Shown here: positions 15,890 to 24,000 of the stretch, piece after piece
Layout: each line of letters starts with the position of its first letter
Numbering within the stretch: position 1 is the stretch's first letter
Assembly: GCA_025055175.1 (NCBI GenBank)
Contig: JANWYT010000003.1
Location: 62,001-126,000, forward strand
Origin: Anaerolineae bacterium
GTDB taxonomy: Bacteria; Chloroflexota; Anaerolineae; Aggregatilineales; Phototrophicaceae
Direction: 5' to 3'
DNA: 64,000 bases
Translations under genes and position numbers: made by a program
The notes under the pieces: generated by a model
Seen by the model: the letters and a program-made list of their open reading frames with translations, nothing else
The model's database searches: none
What the model was told of the DNA's origin: nothing

Positions 15890-17028
15890 AGCTGGCCCTG
15901 GTGCATGACTGGCTGAATCAGATGGGAGGCGCCGAAGACGTGCTGGAGGAACTCGTCGACATGTTCCCAGGTGCGCCCATCTACACTAGCCTCTACGCCC
16001 CTGACCTCATGCCTGCCGCCTATCGAGCATGGGACATTCGCACCCTGTGGACGAACCACTTGCCGCAGATTCACCGCCGCCACCAGGTCTACTTGCCCGC
16101 CTATCCACTGGCCTGGAGCAGTCTGGATTTGTCCGCCTATGAAATCATCCTGAGCAACAAGAGCGGCTTCTGTCATGGTCTGCGCGCGGGCCAAGCCCTG
16201 CACATTTGCTACTGCCTGACGCCCACGCGCTACGTCTGGCAGTTAGACGCTTATATCGCTCGCGAGGGCTTGGGACGCGCCACCGAGTTGGCATTGCGCC
16301 CATTGGTAGCTCTGCTGCGCCGCTGGGACTATGCCGCCGCTCAGCGCGTCACGCATTTCATCGCCATTAGCACGGAAGTCCAGGCGCGCATACGCCACTA
16401 TTACAATCGCGACTCCGTCGTTATCTTCCCGCCGATACAGACCAGTCGCTTCGTCCCTGTGCCGTCTGCTCAGGTAGAAGACTACTATCTGATTGTCTCG
16501 CGTCTGATTCCCTACAAGCGCATTGATTTGGCCATCGAAGCCGCCAACCGCCTGGGCCTGCGCCTGAAGATCGTCGGGCGCGGGCGCGATCTGGCTCGTT
16601 TGCAAGCCTTGAGCGGCCCGACGGTGGAGTTCCTGGGCTATGTCCCCGATGAAGACTTGCCCGACATGATGGCTCGCTGCCGCGCCTTTATCTTCCCTGG
16701 CCTAGAAGACTTTGGCATTACGCCTGTGCAGGCCGCTGCCGCTGGTCGTCCTACCATCGCCTACGGCGGTGGCGGAGCGCTAGATACGGTCATTCCTGGC
16801 TTGAACGGCGTCCACTTCTGTGAACAAACCACCGACAGCCTGGCGGAAGCGCTGGCCCGCTTCGATCCATCGCAGTTTGATCCACTGGCCATCCGCCGCC
16901 ACGCTCAGCGCTTCGACGCGGCCAACTTCCGCGCGCAATTGCGCGCCTTCGTCGACCAGGCCCTAGAAGCGCAGCGCAGCGGCCAGCCCTTCACCTGGCG
17001 CGATCCGCTGGCCACACAGGCGACATGA
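15886..17028 (+). CDS. Glycosyltransferase family 4 protein
   Basis: The ATG at 15886 overlaps the methyltransferase stop; the frame continues upstream but only within that gene. The 380-residue product starts MKLALVHDWLNQMGGAE, the typical GT4 opening, and has the second Rossmann half with YLIVSRLIPYKRIDLAIEA (about 203-221). The donor-site segment VFIFPGLEDFGITPVQAAAAG follows, cited here as FPGLEDFGITPVQAAAAG, with the conserved Glu pair spacing. The family transfers an activated sugar to a lipid-linked or glycan acceptor at the cytoplasmic membrane face. The acceptor is unknown; context with a methyltransferase suggests surface glycan synthesis. Confidence 0.92.
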   Translation: MKLALVHDWLNQMGGAEDVLEELVDMFPGAPIYTSLYAPDLMPAAYRAWDIRTLWTNHLPQIHRRHQVYLPAYPLAWSSLDLSAYEIILSNKSGFCHGLRAGQALHICYCLTPTRYVWQLDAYIAREGLGRATELALRPLVALLRRWDYAAAQRVTHFIAISTEVQARIRHYYNRDSVVIFPPIQTSRFVPVPSAQVEDYYLIVSRLIPYKRIDLAIEAANRLGLRLKIVGRGRDLARLQALSGPTVEFLGYVPDEDLPDMMARCRAFIFPGLEDFGITPVQAAAAGRPTIAYGGGGALDTVIPGLNGVHFCEQTTDSLAEALARFDPSQFDPLAIRRHAQRFDAANFRAQLRAFVDQALEAQRSGQPFTWRDPLATQAT

Positions 17029-17047
17029 CATAGCGAAGGAGACTCCC

Positions 17048-19381
17048 ATGCCTGATGACTATAACCAGGACGACGACGCTCTGACCAGCGGACTCAACCC
17101 TGCTCAGCGCGCTGCCGCGACCGCTGGGCTTGGCCCTATTCTCGTCCTAGCTGGGCCGGGCAGCGGCAAGACTGGCGTCCTCACGCGGCGCGTTGCCTAC
17201 CTCCTGCGCGCGATGGCCGCCTCTGCGCGCCAGATTTTGGCCGTCACCTTCACCAACAAGGCCGCACAAGAAATGCGTCAGCGTATTCATCTCTATCTGC
17301 CAGACGCCGACGACTCGCTGTACGGCCTGCAAATCGGCACGTTCCACGCTGTCTGCGCCCGCCTGCTGCGCACCGAGTTTGAGTCCACCCCCTACAAGCG
17401 CGATTTCGTCATCTATGACACCGACGACCAGACGGCGGCCATCAGCCAGGCCATCAGCGAGCTGAACATCGACAGCAAGAAGCTCTCACCGCGCACCGCC
17501 CTCAGCCGAATCAGCGCCGCCAAGAATGAGCTGATCGATCCCAAAGACTTCCCGCGCGGTCACTATCTCGATGAGCTGGTAGCTCGCGTCTACCCCGTCT
17601 ACCAGAAGATTTTGCGCGCCAGCAACGCTTTGGACTTTGATGACCTGCTCATGGAGACGGCCCGCCTGCTGCGCGAAAACGACGCGGTGCGCCGCAAGTA
17701 CCAAGAGCGTTGGGCTTATGTGCTGGTGGACGAGTTCCAAGACACTAACTTGGCTCAATACGAGCTGACCAAGCTGTGGGGCGCGCCGCAGAACAACTTG
17801 TTCGTGGTGGGCGACGAAGACCAGAGCATTTACGCCTTTCGTGGCGCAGACTACCGCAACGTGGCCCGCTTCCGCCAAGATTTCCCCAGCGCTCAGATCA
17901 TCCTGTTGGAGCAGAACTATCGCAGCACCCAAGTCGTCCTGGACGCGGCGCAGCACATCATCCAACGCAACAAGAACCGCACCCCCAAGAGGCTGTTCAC
18001 CACCCGCCAAGGCGGCGACCTGATTACCCTGCACGAAGCCTACGACGACGAAGCTGAAGCGCGCTATATCGTAGAACAAATCGAAGCGCTGCACCGCAAG
18101 GGCCGTCGCTATGGCGAATTCGCCGTCATGTACCGCACCAATCCTCAGTCGCGCGCCCTAGAGAACGCTTTCGTGCGCCAGGGCATTCCCTACGTACTAG
18201 TGGGCGGCGTGGGCTTCTACAAGCGCCGCGAAGTCCGCGATGTACTGGCCTACCTGCGCCTCATCGCCAACGAAGAAGACCGCGCCAGCTTCGCTCGCAT
18301 CGTCAACGTGCCGAAGCGCGGCGTAGGCGACCGCAGCCTGTCTCAGTTCAACGACTGGCTGAGCGCCGAGTCCATCAGCTTGGCAGAAGGCTTGCGTCGC
18401 TTGAGCGCGGGCCAGGAGTCGCCGCTGTCGGGGCGCACTGCCAAGCCGCTGGCTATGTTGGGTCAGCAATTGCAGGGCTGGCGTGAGCTGCTGGCGCAGG
18501 GCGAGCCACTGCTGAGCCTGTATGATCGGCTGATGGGCGACTTAAAATACCTCGCTTACCTGCACGAAATCAGCGAGGACGAAAACGAGCTGATGGAGCG
18601 CATGGGCAACCTGGCCGAATTGCGCGGCTTGCTGGTCAAGGCTGACGCCGACGGTATGAGCCTGAGCGAATTTGTGACAGAGCAGGCCTTGTTGAGCGAA
18701 GGGGATCGCGAGGCCAAAGCCGAGGACAGCGTGACGTTGCTCACGCTGCACGCCGCCAAAGGCCTGGAGTATCCCGTCGTCTTCATCAGCGGATTAGAAG
18801 ACGGCCTGTTGCCTCATCGCCGCGCCCTGGAAGAGCCAGGCGGCATTGAAGAAGAGCGTCGCCTGTTCTACGTCGGGATCACCCGCGCTAAAGACAAGCT
18901 TTACCTGACCTATGCCTTCCGCCGCACCATCGGCGGAGCGCAGCTCCCAAGCAGCTTCTTGCGCGACTTGCCCCCAGAAGTCCTGGAAGCGGCCGGCCGC
19001 CAGTCGCGCGCCCGCGACTCCGTCCTGAGCTGGCGCGACAGCACTCGTTGGGACGACGACGCACCCAAGTCGTTCGGCCTGTCCCGCCTCAAGGCTGATT
19101 TGCTGCGCGAACGCCAGCAACCACAACAGCCTCAAGATCACGCGTCCCTGCCCAGCGCCAACCCCTCTCTGCGCGCCAAGATCACGCCCTCCCCAAGCCG
19201 TCCGATCCCGACCCTTCAGTTCCGCGCCAATCAGCGCGTGCGCCACGCCTTGTATGGGCTGGGTCAGGTCGTGAGCAGCGTCTATGAGGGCGGTGACGAG
19301 CAGGTGACAGTCATCTTCGACGACAAACGCTATGGGGTGAAGACTCTCAGCGCCAGCATCGCTAATCTGCAAGTCCTTTGA
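17048..19381 (+). CDS. pcrA: ATP-dependent DNA helicase PcrA/UvrD
   Basis: The 777-residue protein carries all superfamily 1A helicase motifs: Q-motif LNPAQRAA (about 16-23), Walker A AGPGSGKTG (35-43), motif Ia AVTFTNKAAQEM, Walker B VLVDEFQDTN, motif III VVGDEDQSIYAFRGAD, motif IV LEQNYRST, motif V LLTLHAAKGLEYPVVF and motif VI LFYVGITRAKDKLYL. It unwinds DNA 3' to 5' in nucleotide excision repair, replication restart and recombination control. The C-terminal 60 residues (RVRHALYGLGQVV...VIFDDKRYGVKTL) are the Tudor-like region of PcrA. ATG at 17048 has GAAGGAGA upstream. Length is normal. Confidence 0.95.
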   Translation: MPDDYNQDDDALTSGLNPAQRAAATAGLGPILVLAGPGSGKTGVLTRRVAYLLRAMAASARQILAVTFTNKAAQEMRQRIHLYLPDADDSLYGLQIGTFHAVCARLLRTEFESTPYKRDFVIYDTDDQTAAISQAISELNIDSKKLSPRTALSRISAAKNELIDPKDFPRGHYLDELVARVYPVYQKILRASNALDFDDLLMETARLLRENDAVRRKYQERWAYVLVDEFQDTNLAQYELTKLWGAPQNNLFVVGDEDQSIYAFRGADYRNVARFRQDFPSAQIILLEQNYRSTQVVLDAAQHIIQRNKNRTPKRLFTTRQGGDLITLHEAYDDEAEARYIVEQIEALHRKGRRYGEFAVMYRTNPQSRALENAFVRQGIPYVLVGGVGFYKRREVRDVLAYLRLIANEEDRASFARIVNVPKRGVGDRSLSQFNDWLSAESISLAEGLRRLSAGQESPLSGRTAKPLAMLGQQLQGWRELLAQGEPLLSLYDRLMGDLKYLAYLHEISEDENELMERMGNLAELRGLLVKADADGMSLSEFVTEQALLSEGDREAKAEDSVTLLTLHAAKGLEYPVVFISGLEDGLLPHRRALEEPGGIEEERRLFYVGITRAKDKLYLTYAFRRTIGGAQLPSSFLRDLPPEVLEAAGRQSRARDSVLSWRDSTRWDDDAPKSFGLSRLKADLLRERQQPQQPQDHASLPSANPSLRAKITPSPSRPIPTLQFRANQRVRHALYGLGQVVSSVYEGGDEQVTVIFDDKRYGVKTLSASIANLQVL

Positions 19382-19417
19382 ACCGTCCGTCAGCGCCGCG
19401 CCACAGGAGAAAGCATT

Positions 19418-19789
19418 ATGCCAGAACCTACGCCAGAACAGCAGGAACGCCTAGAGAAGACCGCTCTGGCCCTGTACTATCACGCCGCCCAAATGCACAA
19501 GGCGGGCAAGAGCGACGAAGACATCATCGCCGACTTGGGGAGCAAAGGCGTGCAGGCGACCACTGCCCAGCGCATGTTGGAGCGTCTGCGCCAGTCGCGC
19601 CAGAACGTAGCTCGCAAAGGCGGCCAGCGCCTCATGCTGATGGGTGCGCTCAACCTGCTGCTGGGTCTGGGCCTGCTGCTGGGGGTGTTCGGGCCGCTAG
19701 CCAATCCTGTCGTGCTGGCCCTGGCTTGGATCGCCGTCGGCCTGGGCTTTGGCATGTTCGCGCGCGGCATGGTGCAGGTCATCGGCTGA
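19418..19789 (+). CDS. Small membrane protein, function unknown
   Basis: The 123-residue protein has a hydrophilic helical N-terminal part (1-70) containing EQQERLEKTALALYYHAAQM and KSDEDIIADLGSKGV, which looks like a small helix-turn-helix or helical bundle. Two hydrophobic segments follow, at about 73-92 and 97-116, separated by a short loop. AGGAG precedes the ATG by eight bases, a strong start. It follows pcrA by 36 bases and may be its operon partner. I do not recognise the family. Confidence 0.72.
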   Translation: MPEPTPEQQERLEKTALALYYHAAQMHKAGKSDEDIIADLGSKGVQATTAQRMLERLRQSRQNVARKGGQRLMLMGALNLLLGLGLLLGVFGPLANPVVLALAWIAVGLGFGMFARGMVQVIG

Positions 19790-19808
19790 GCAGCACGGAC
19801 GCTCTGAG

Positions 19809-20009
19809 ATGTTCGTCGATGTCAGCGCCTTTGCGCTTCCAATCGAGTCGCTGCGCACATCCGAGGAGCGCTTGAGATGGATTGTCGCGGCGCACCGCTC
19901 CGAGCGCCAAGCTGCCGGTCGACGCGGTCGTCTGCGGCCCATCGTAGGCTGTGCGCGCCCTCATGCTGGAACACTCGTCCCTCAGGACGATGTGTACGGC
20001 GTGATGTAA
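19809..20009 (+). CDS. Possible small protein of 66 residues
   Basis: A frame from ATG 19809 to TAA 20007-20009 ends one base before the next gene's GTG at 20011, the kind of spacing seen with coupled translation. The predicted product (MFVDVSAFALPIESLRT at the start) has no recognisable domain, and the upstream ribosome site is weak. The 221-base gap holds no other element that I can see. It may be a real leader or small gene, or chance. Confidence 0.28.
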   Translation: MFVDVSAFALPIESLRTSEERLRWIVAAHRSERQAAGRRGRLRPIVGCARPHAGTLVPQDDVYGVM

Positions 20010-20010
20010 C

Positions 20011-20784
20011 GTGCGCCACTGGTGGATGATTGCGGCGCTCTTGCTGGCCTGGGGAGCGTTGCTGATCTGGGCGGGCCGAGCTAGCTTCAGCGCGCGCGAG
20101 GCCTGGCTGATGTGGCACAGCGCCCTGCCTACAGCCCCAATTGACGGGACGCGCGCGCGCCTGGACGATGAAGTGAGGCGTATGCGCGCCATCGTAGACG
20201 ATCCACGCGCCGAGCCTTTTGGCCCTGTACTGGCCCTGGATGGTCTATGGCTGCGCGTCATGAGCTTCCAGCCCCTCGCGCTGCGCCTGCCTGCCGCTTG
20301 GGCCATCCTGCTGCTTCTGGCCCTGAGCCGGCCGCTGCTGCGTCGTCGCTTGGTCGGCTGGCGCGCTCTGGCCTTGCCTCTGATCGCCCTGCCCGCCTTG
20401 CTGCAAGCCCTGGCCCTGCCCCCCGCCTGGCCCGATCCATCGCTGCGCGAAGCGGCGGCTCTGGCAGCGCAGCTGCGCCGGCCTGACGAGCCGCTGCTGA
20501 ACGCGCTACCCCCCTGGAGTCCGTTGGCCGTCCATGCCCAGCAAGCAGGCCTGCTAGACGGCCCACGTCTGGAGCTGGCTTGGCAAGACACGCCACACGA
20601 TGAAGCGGCGCTGCGCCGCTACGCTGCCGCAACCCGCCTGGTATCGGGCCGCGTTTGGCTCTTGATCGAAGCGGACAGCCAGGCTTGGCGCGTCCTGGAC
20701 GCTGCCCTGCGCGCCGATGGGCGCGTCGTCGTCCACCGCGACGTGGTAGACAAAGCGCTCATCATAGGCTACGGTCGGCGCTGA
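20011..20784 (+). CDS. Hypothetical membrane protein, GT-C-fragment-like
   Basis: The frame starts at GTG 20011; no ATG is near the natural start of the hydrophobic region. The 257-residue protein has an N-terminal membrane segment (about 5-22), a loop with SAREAWLMWHSALP and a second hydrophobic pair at about 90-108 and 118-136. A soluble C-terminal domain (140-257) with LVSGRVWLLIEADSQAWRVLD follows. The first loop resembles that of GT39-type membrane proteins, but most membrane helices are missing. It may therefore be a reduced relative or an accessory protein. It converges with ccmB three bases away. Confidence 0.6.
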   Translation: MRHWWMIAALLLAWGALLIWAGRASFSAREAWLMWHSALPTAPIDGTRARLDDEVRRMRAIVDDPRAEPFGPVLALDGLWLRVMSFQPLALRLPAAWAILLLLALSRPLLRRRLVGWRALALPLIALPALLQALALPPAWPDPSLREAAALAAQLRRPDEPLLNALPPWSPLAVHAQQAGLLDGPRLELAWQDTPHDEAALRRYAAATRLVSGRVWLLIEADSQAWRVLDAALRADGRVVVHRDVVDKALIIGYGRR

Positions 20785-20787
20785 ACT

Positions 20788-21468
20788 TCACTCTTCCAAC
20801 ACAAAATCGAACAGCAGAAAGCAAATAGTCGTGTAAGCGACGTCGATCACCAGCACCACACCGATCCACCCCTGCCATTCGCTGGTGGGCGCGCTGTTCA
20901 GGATGCCGGTCGTAGCGCTGACCGCCGCCAGCAACAGAGGCAGCACCACCGGCAGCATGGCTATCGGCAGCAGCGATTCGCGGGCGCGCGTCTGGGCGGT
21001 CATGGCCGCCAGCAGCGTGCCGCTGGCGCACACACCCCACGTCCCCAGCGTCAGCACGAGCAGCACCCAGGGGTTGAGCGTCACCACGTCGTAGAGGACG
21101 GTCATCAGCGGCAGCAGGACGACTCCTACTAGCAAGGTGAAGAGCAAGTTGCCCAAGAATTTGCCAAGGAAGATGGCGCCACGCTGGATGGGGGCGATCA
21201 GCAGGGCGTCCATGCTGCCCTGCTCGCGCTCGGCGCTCATGCTGCGGTTCAGACCCAGAATGCTGGCGAAGACCACGATCACCCACAAGACGCCGCTCAC
21301 GGCTTCGCGACTGACGATCTGATCCAGCTCTAGGGCGAAGCTGAAGACCAGCACGGCCAGCAAGGCAAATAGCAGCATGACGCTGACTAACTCTCTACTG
21401 CGCAGCTCAGCGCGCAAATCCTTGCGCAGGACAGCCCAGGTTGTCCGCCAAAAGGGCGTGGTGTTCAT
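20788..21468 (-). CDS. ccmB: Cytochrome c maturation ABC permease CcmB
   Basis: The 226-residue protein has about six membrane segments and the CcmB features: FWRTTWAVLRKDLRAELRSRE at the N-terminus (cited in part as VLRKDLRAELRSRE), LNRSMSAEREQGSMDALLIAP, and a following gap of helices with PLMTVLYDVV. With CcmA it forms the ABC module that drives release of haem-loaded CcmE in system I cytochrome c maturation. Its start overlaps the ccmA stop by four bases. The C-terminus is conventional. No ccmC, ccmE or ccmF is adjacent: downstream is a convergent unrelated gene. Confidence 0.88.
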   Translation of the reverse strand: MNTTPFWRTTWAVLRKDLRAELRSRELVSVMLLFALLAVLVFSFALELDQIVSREAVSGVLWVIVVFASILGLNRSMSAEREQGSMDALLIAPIQRGAIFLGKFLGNLLFTLLVGVVLLPLMTVLYDVVTLNPWVLLVLTLGTWGVCASGTLLAAMTAQTRARESLLPIAMLPVVLPLLLAAVSATTGILNSAPTSEWQGWIGVVLVIDVAYTTICFLLFDFVLEE

Positions 21469-22196
21469 CGGGCGCTGGTCTCCCCAGTGACGCGCTGGAA
21501 AGCCGCCACCAAGTCCTGGGGATGGGCGGGATCAGTGGGGGCGTCGTAGGCAATTTGCCCGCGTGAGAGGATGATGGCCCGCTCGGCTAACAGAGCGGCG
21601 CGCGGCAGGTCGTGAGTGGTCATGATGATCGTGTGGCCCTCGCCGTGCGACGCGCGCAGCAGCTCGTCCAGCACCGCCGAAGCGTCCTGATCCAGGCCAG
21701 TGTGAGGCTCGTCGAACAGCAGCACATGTGGATCGTGCAGTAGGGCGCGGGCAATGCTCAGGCGCTGCGACATGCCGCGCGAGAAAGTGCGGGCCAGGCT
21801 GTCGGCGCGTTTCTTCAGGCCTACCCGTTCCAGCAGGTGATCGACACGAGCATCCAGCGCCGCGCCGCGCAGGCCGTAGAGTTGGCCGAAGAAGGCCAGA
21901 TTCTCGCGGGCCGTCAGGTTGTCGTAGAGCAGGCTTTTGTGGCTCACCAAGCCGATTTGATGGCGCACAGCGGCTGCTTCTTGAGGGATGTGCCAGCCGC
22001 CGACCTGGATTGTGCCGCTGCTGGGCTTGGTCAGGCCAGGGATGAGGCGCAGCAGGGTCGATTTGCCGCTGCCATTAGGGCCGAGCAGGGCCAGGAACTG
22101 CCCGCGCGCTATGCTCAGGTTGAGCTTGCGCAGCACGGGCAGGTAGCCGTAGCTCTTGCTCAGGTCTTCAATGGCGATGATGGGGCGTTCGCTCAT
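21465..22196 (-). CDS. ccmA: Cytochrome c maturation ABC ATP-binding protein CcmA
   Basis: The ATG at 22196 is chosen because the earlier frame overlaps the upstream thioredoxin gene; it lies one base after that gene's stop. The 243-residue product has Walker A ALLGPNGSGKSTLLR (about 36-50), signature FSRGMSQRLSIARALLHDP and Walker B VLLFDEPHTGLD. The ABC domain covers the whole protein. Pairing with ccmB supports the Ccm assignment over a generic ABC-2 exporter. Together they would couple ATP hydrolysis in the cytoplasm to haem handling at the outer face. Confidence 0.85.
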   Translation of the reverse strand: MSERPIIAIEDLSKSYGYLPVLRKLNLSIARGQFLALLGPNGSGKSTLLRLIPGLTKPSSGTIQVGGWHIPQEAAAVRHQIGLVSHKSLLYDNLTARENLAFFGQLYGLRGAALDARVDHLLERVGLKKRADSLARTFSRGMSQRLSIARALLHDPHVLLFDEPHTGLDQDASAVLDELLRASHGEGHTIIMTTHDLPRAALLAERAIILSRGQIAYDAPTDPAHPQDLVAAFQRVTGETSAR

Positions 22197-22197
22197 G

Positions 22198-23322
22198 CTA
22201 GTCGCCGGCGGCAGCCCTGACCTGCTCCAAGAAGAACGGCACGGGCGACCAATTGACTTGTCGCCCGTTGAGCAGGATGGTCGGCGTCCCCTGGAAGCCT
22301 GGCACGTCGGCAGCATAGGCGCGCGCGGCTTCTAACGACAGCGCGGCGTCGTCGCTGACGAGGCAAGTCTGGAAGGCTTCAACATCTAGCTCTAGTGCCT
22401 TAGCGCCTTCAATCAAGCGATCAGGGGCGAAGGCGAACGCGCCAAATTCCTGCCAACCAAACAGGGCGTCGTGATATTCCCAGAAGCGCCCTTGCTGGCC
22501 AGCACAAAACGCGGCGCGCGCTGGCAAGTCGCCGCCTGGGATGCTGCCGATGCCGTAGAGCGAGACGTAGATGAAGGCCACCTTGCCTTCGGCGATGAGG
22601 GGCAAGAGTTGCGGAAATGCCGAGTCGTGGAAGACGCGACAGGCCGGACAGCTGAAGCTGCTGATTTCGATGATCTGGGCGGGGGCGTCAGCGCGGCCCA
22701 AGCGGTAGAAGCCCTCGTCCGTCAGGCCTTGCTCAATCTCGGCGTAGCGTTCTAGCGCGTCTTCGGCGATGGGCGCGGCAATGTCGCTTTGAATGCTGGC
22801 GATGATGGCTTGCAGGCGCTCTGTCTCGGCGGCCAAATCACCTTTGACGAAGCTGGCTGTCAAGACGAAGGCGAACTTGTCCTCCCCGTAGATGAGGAAA
22901 TAGATGGCTGAGTCGCCTCGCTCGTCGCTGGTGTCTAGGCTGGCGAGAGTTGTTTCGCCCACTGTGACTTCGTCGACTTCAGTCGTGATGTTCTGCTGTG
23001 CAGCGATGGCCGCCAGGACAGCGACGGCGGATGAGCCATCGCCGCGCAACTCGGCGGGCAGTTGGTTCATCGGGCCATTGGAGATTTGCATGATGACTGT
23101 GCCAGGCGGATAGTTGTTGCCCACGCGGCGCAGATCGACGTTAGAGACGATGATAGCACCGTCTCGTCCGGGCAGAGCTACCCAGTTTGTCGGTAGCTCC
23201 AAGCTGATCGTGCCGATAGAGGTGGTGACGGTATCGGGGGCTGGAGTGCTTTCCTGGGCCAGGGCCAGGCTAGACAAGCTGAGGCCAAAAGCCACAGAGA
23301 CGAGCAAACGCACAGAACGCAT
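22198..23322 (-). CDS. DsbA-family thioredoxin-fold protein with extra N-terminal domain
   Basis: The 374-residue protein has a signal peptide (residues 1-22), a N-terminal domain of about 160 residues with no name that I can give, and a C-terminal DsbA-type domain. In the latter, SFSCPACRVFHD places the redox pair at Cys225 and Cys228, and FQGTPTILLNG carries the cis-proline. It should act outside the membrane as a thiol oxidase, reductase or isomerase. It starts the operon with ccmA and ccmB, so a role in keeping apocytochrome haem-binding cysteines reduced or in folding is reasonable, but this is inference from context. GAAGGG precedes the ATG. Confidence 0.86.
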   Translation of the reverse strand: MRSVRLLVSVAFGLSLSSLALAQESTPAPDTVTTSIGTISLELPTNWVALPGRDGAIIVSNVDLRRVGNNYPPGTVIMQISNGPMNQLPAELRGDGSSAVAVLAAIAAQQNITTEVDEVTVGETTLASLDTSDERGDSAIYFLIYGEDKFAFVLTASFVKGDLAAETERLQAIIASIQSDIAAPIAEDALERYAEIEQGLTDEGFYRLGRADAPAQIIEISSFSCPACRVFHDSAFPQLLPLIAEGKVAFIYVSLYGIGSIPGGDLPARAAFCAGQQGRFWEYHDALFGWQEFGAFAFAPDRLIEGAKALELDVEAFQTCLVSDDAALSLEAARAYAADVPGFQGTPTILLNGRQVNWSPVPFFLEQVRAAAGD

Positions 23323-23358
23323 GGTTGAAAAGCCCTTCGCAACATCAGAGTTGGCTGG

Positions 23359-23364
23359 ATTATA
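23359..23364 (-). promoter_or_regulatory. Candidate -10 box for the dsbA-ccmAB operon
   Basis: The minus strand reads TATAAT at 23364-23359, 37 bases upstream of the thioredoxin gene start, in the divergent gap with def. The -35 at 17 bases (TTATGT) is poor. Confidence 0.45.
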
Positions 23365-23465
23365 GCAGGCTGCGGATCAGCACATAAGGTCGTCCAGCAG
23401 CGCTTCTCGCAGGGCGGAGAATCCATTACAATAGGCGACGTTTTGAGTCTTTGGAGCGATATCTC

Positions 23466-23996
23466 ATGGCCTTGCTGCCCATCATCACCCGCGACAATCC
23501 CATCCTGCGCAAGAAGGCGATCAAAGTCACCAGCTTCGACGACAAACTTCAGCGTTTGGTGGATGATATGATTGAGACGCTGATTGCTGCCCCTGGCGTG
23601 GGCTTGGCTGCTCCGCAGGTGGCTGTCAGCCAGCGGCTCATCGTCGTGCGCCTGCCCGACAACGACGAAGAAGACCGCGCTGAATACGGCGTCCACGCCG
23701 GCGTGACCTACGTTGTGGCCAACCCCAAGATCATCAAGGCCAGCAAGAAGATGGTGAGCGGCACAGAGGGTTGCTTGTCCATCCCTGGCCTGTGGGGCGA
23801 GGTCGAGCGCCACGAAGAGATCGTCGTCACAGGCCAGGATCGCGAAGGCAAGGACTTCCGTCTGAAGGCCCAGGGCTGGCTGGCGCGCGTCTTCCAGCAC
23901 GAGATTGACCACCTAGACGGTATCCTGTTCACAGATCGGGCCAGCGAAGTGTGGAAGCCCAAAAAAGAAGGCGAAGCGGCCCCAGAAGAAGCCTGA
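23466..23996 (+). CDS. def: Peptide deformylase
   Basis: The ATG at 23466 is preceded by GGAG nine bases upstream; the upstream TTG in frame is less likely. The 176-residue protein has the three deformylase motifs: GVGLAAPQV (44-52), EGCLSIP (101-107, metal ligand Cys103) and QHEIDHLDG (144-152, His145 and His149 as ligands, Glu146 catalytic). It removes the formyl group from nascent proteins. The C-terminal tail (KPKKEGEAAPEEA) is acidic and longer than needed for activity. TACAAT at 23427-23432 may be its -10. Confidence 0.96.
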   Translation: MALLPIITRDNPILRKKAIKVTSFDDKLQRLVDDMIETLIAAPGVGLAAPQVAVSQRLIVVRLPDNDEEDRAEYGVHAGVTYVVANPKIIKASKKMVSGTEGCLSIPGLWGEVERHEEIVVTGQDREGKDFRLKAQGWLARVFQHEIDHLDGILFTDRASEVWKPKKEGEAAPEEA

Positions 23997-24000
23997 TCGG

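Noticed and set aside
19779..20591. Minus-strand frame of 270 codons over the small membrane protein region
   Set aside because: Composition is Ser/Arg/Ala low-complexity, opposite to plus-strand frames with membrane segments; no ribosome site.
20011..20784. Possibility that the membrane protein is a pseudogene of a GT39-type enzyme
   Set aside because: The frame is intact, with no disrupted remnants upstream or downstream that could be joined; kept as a short hypothetical gene.
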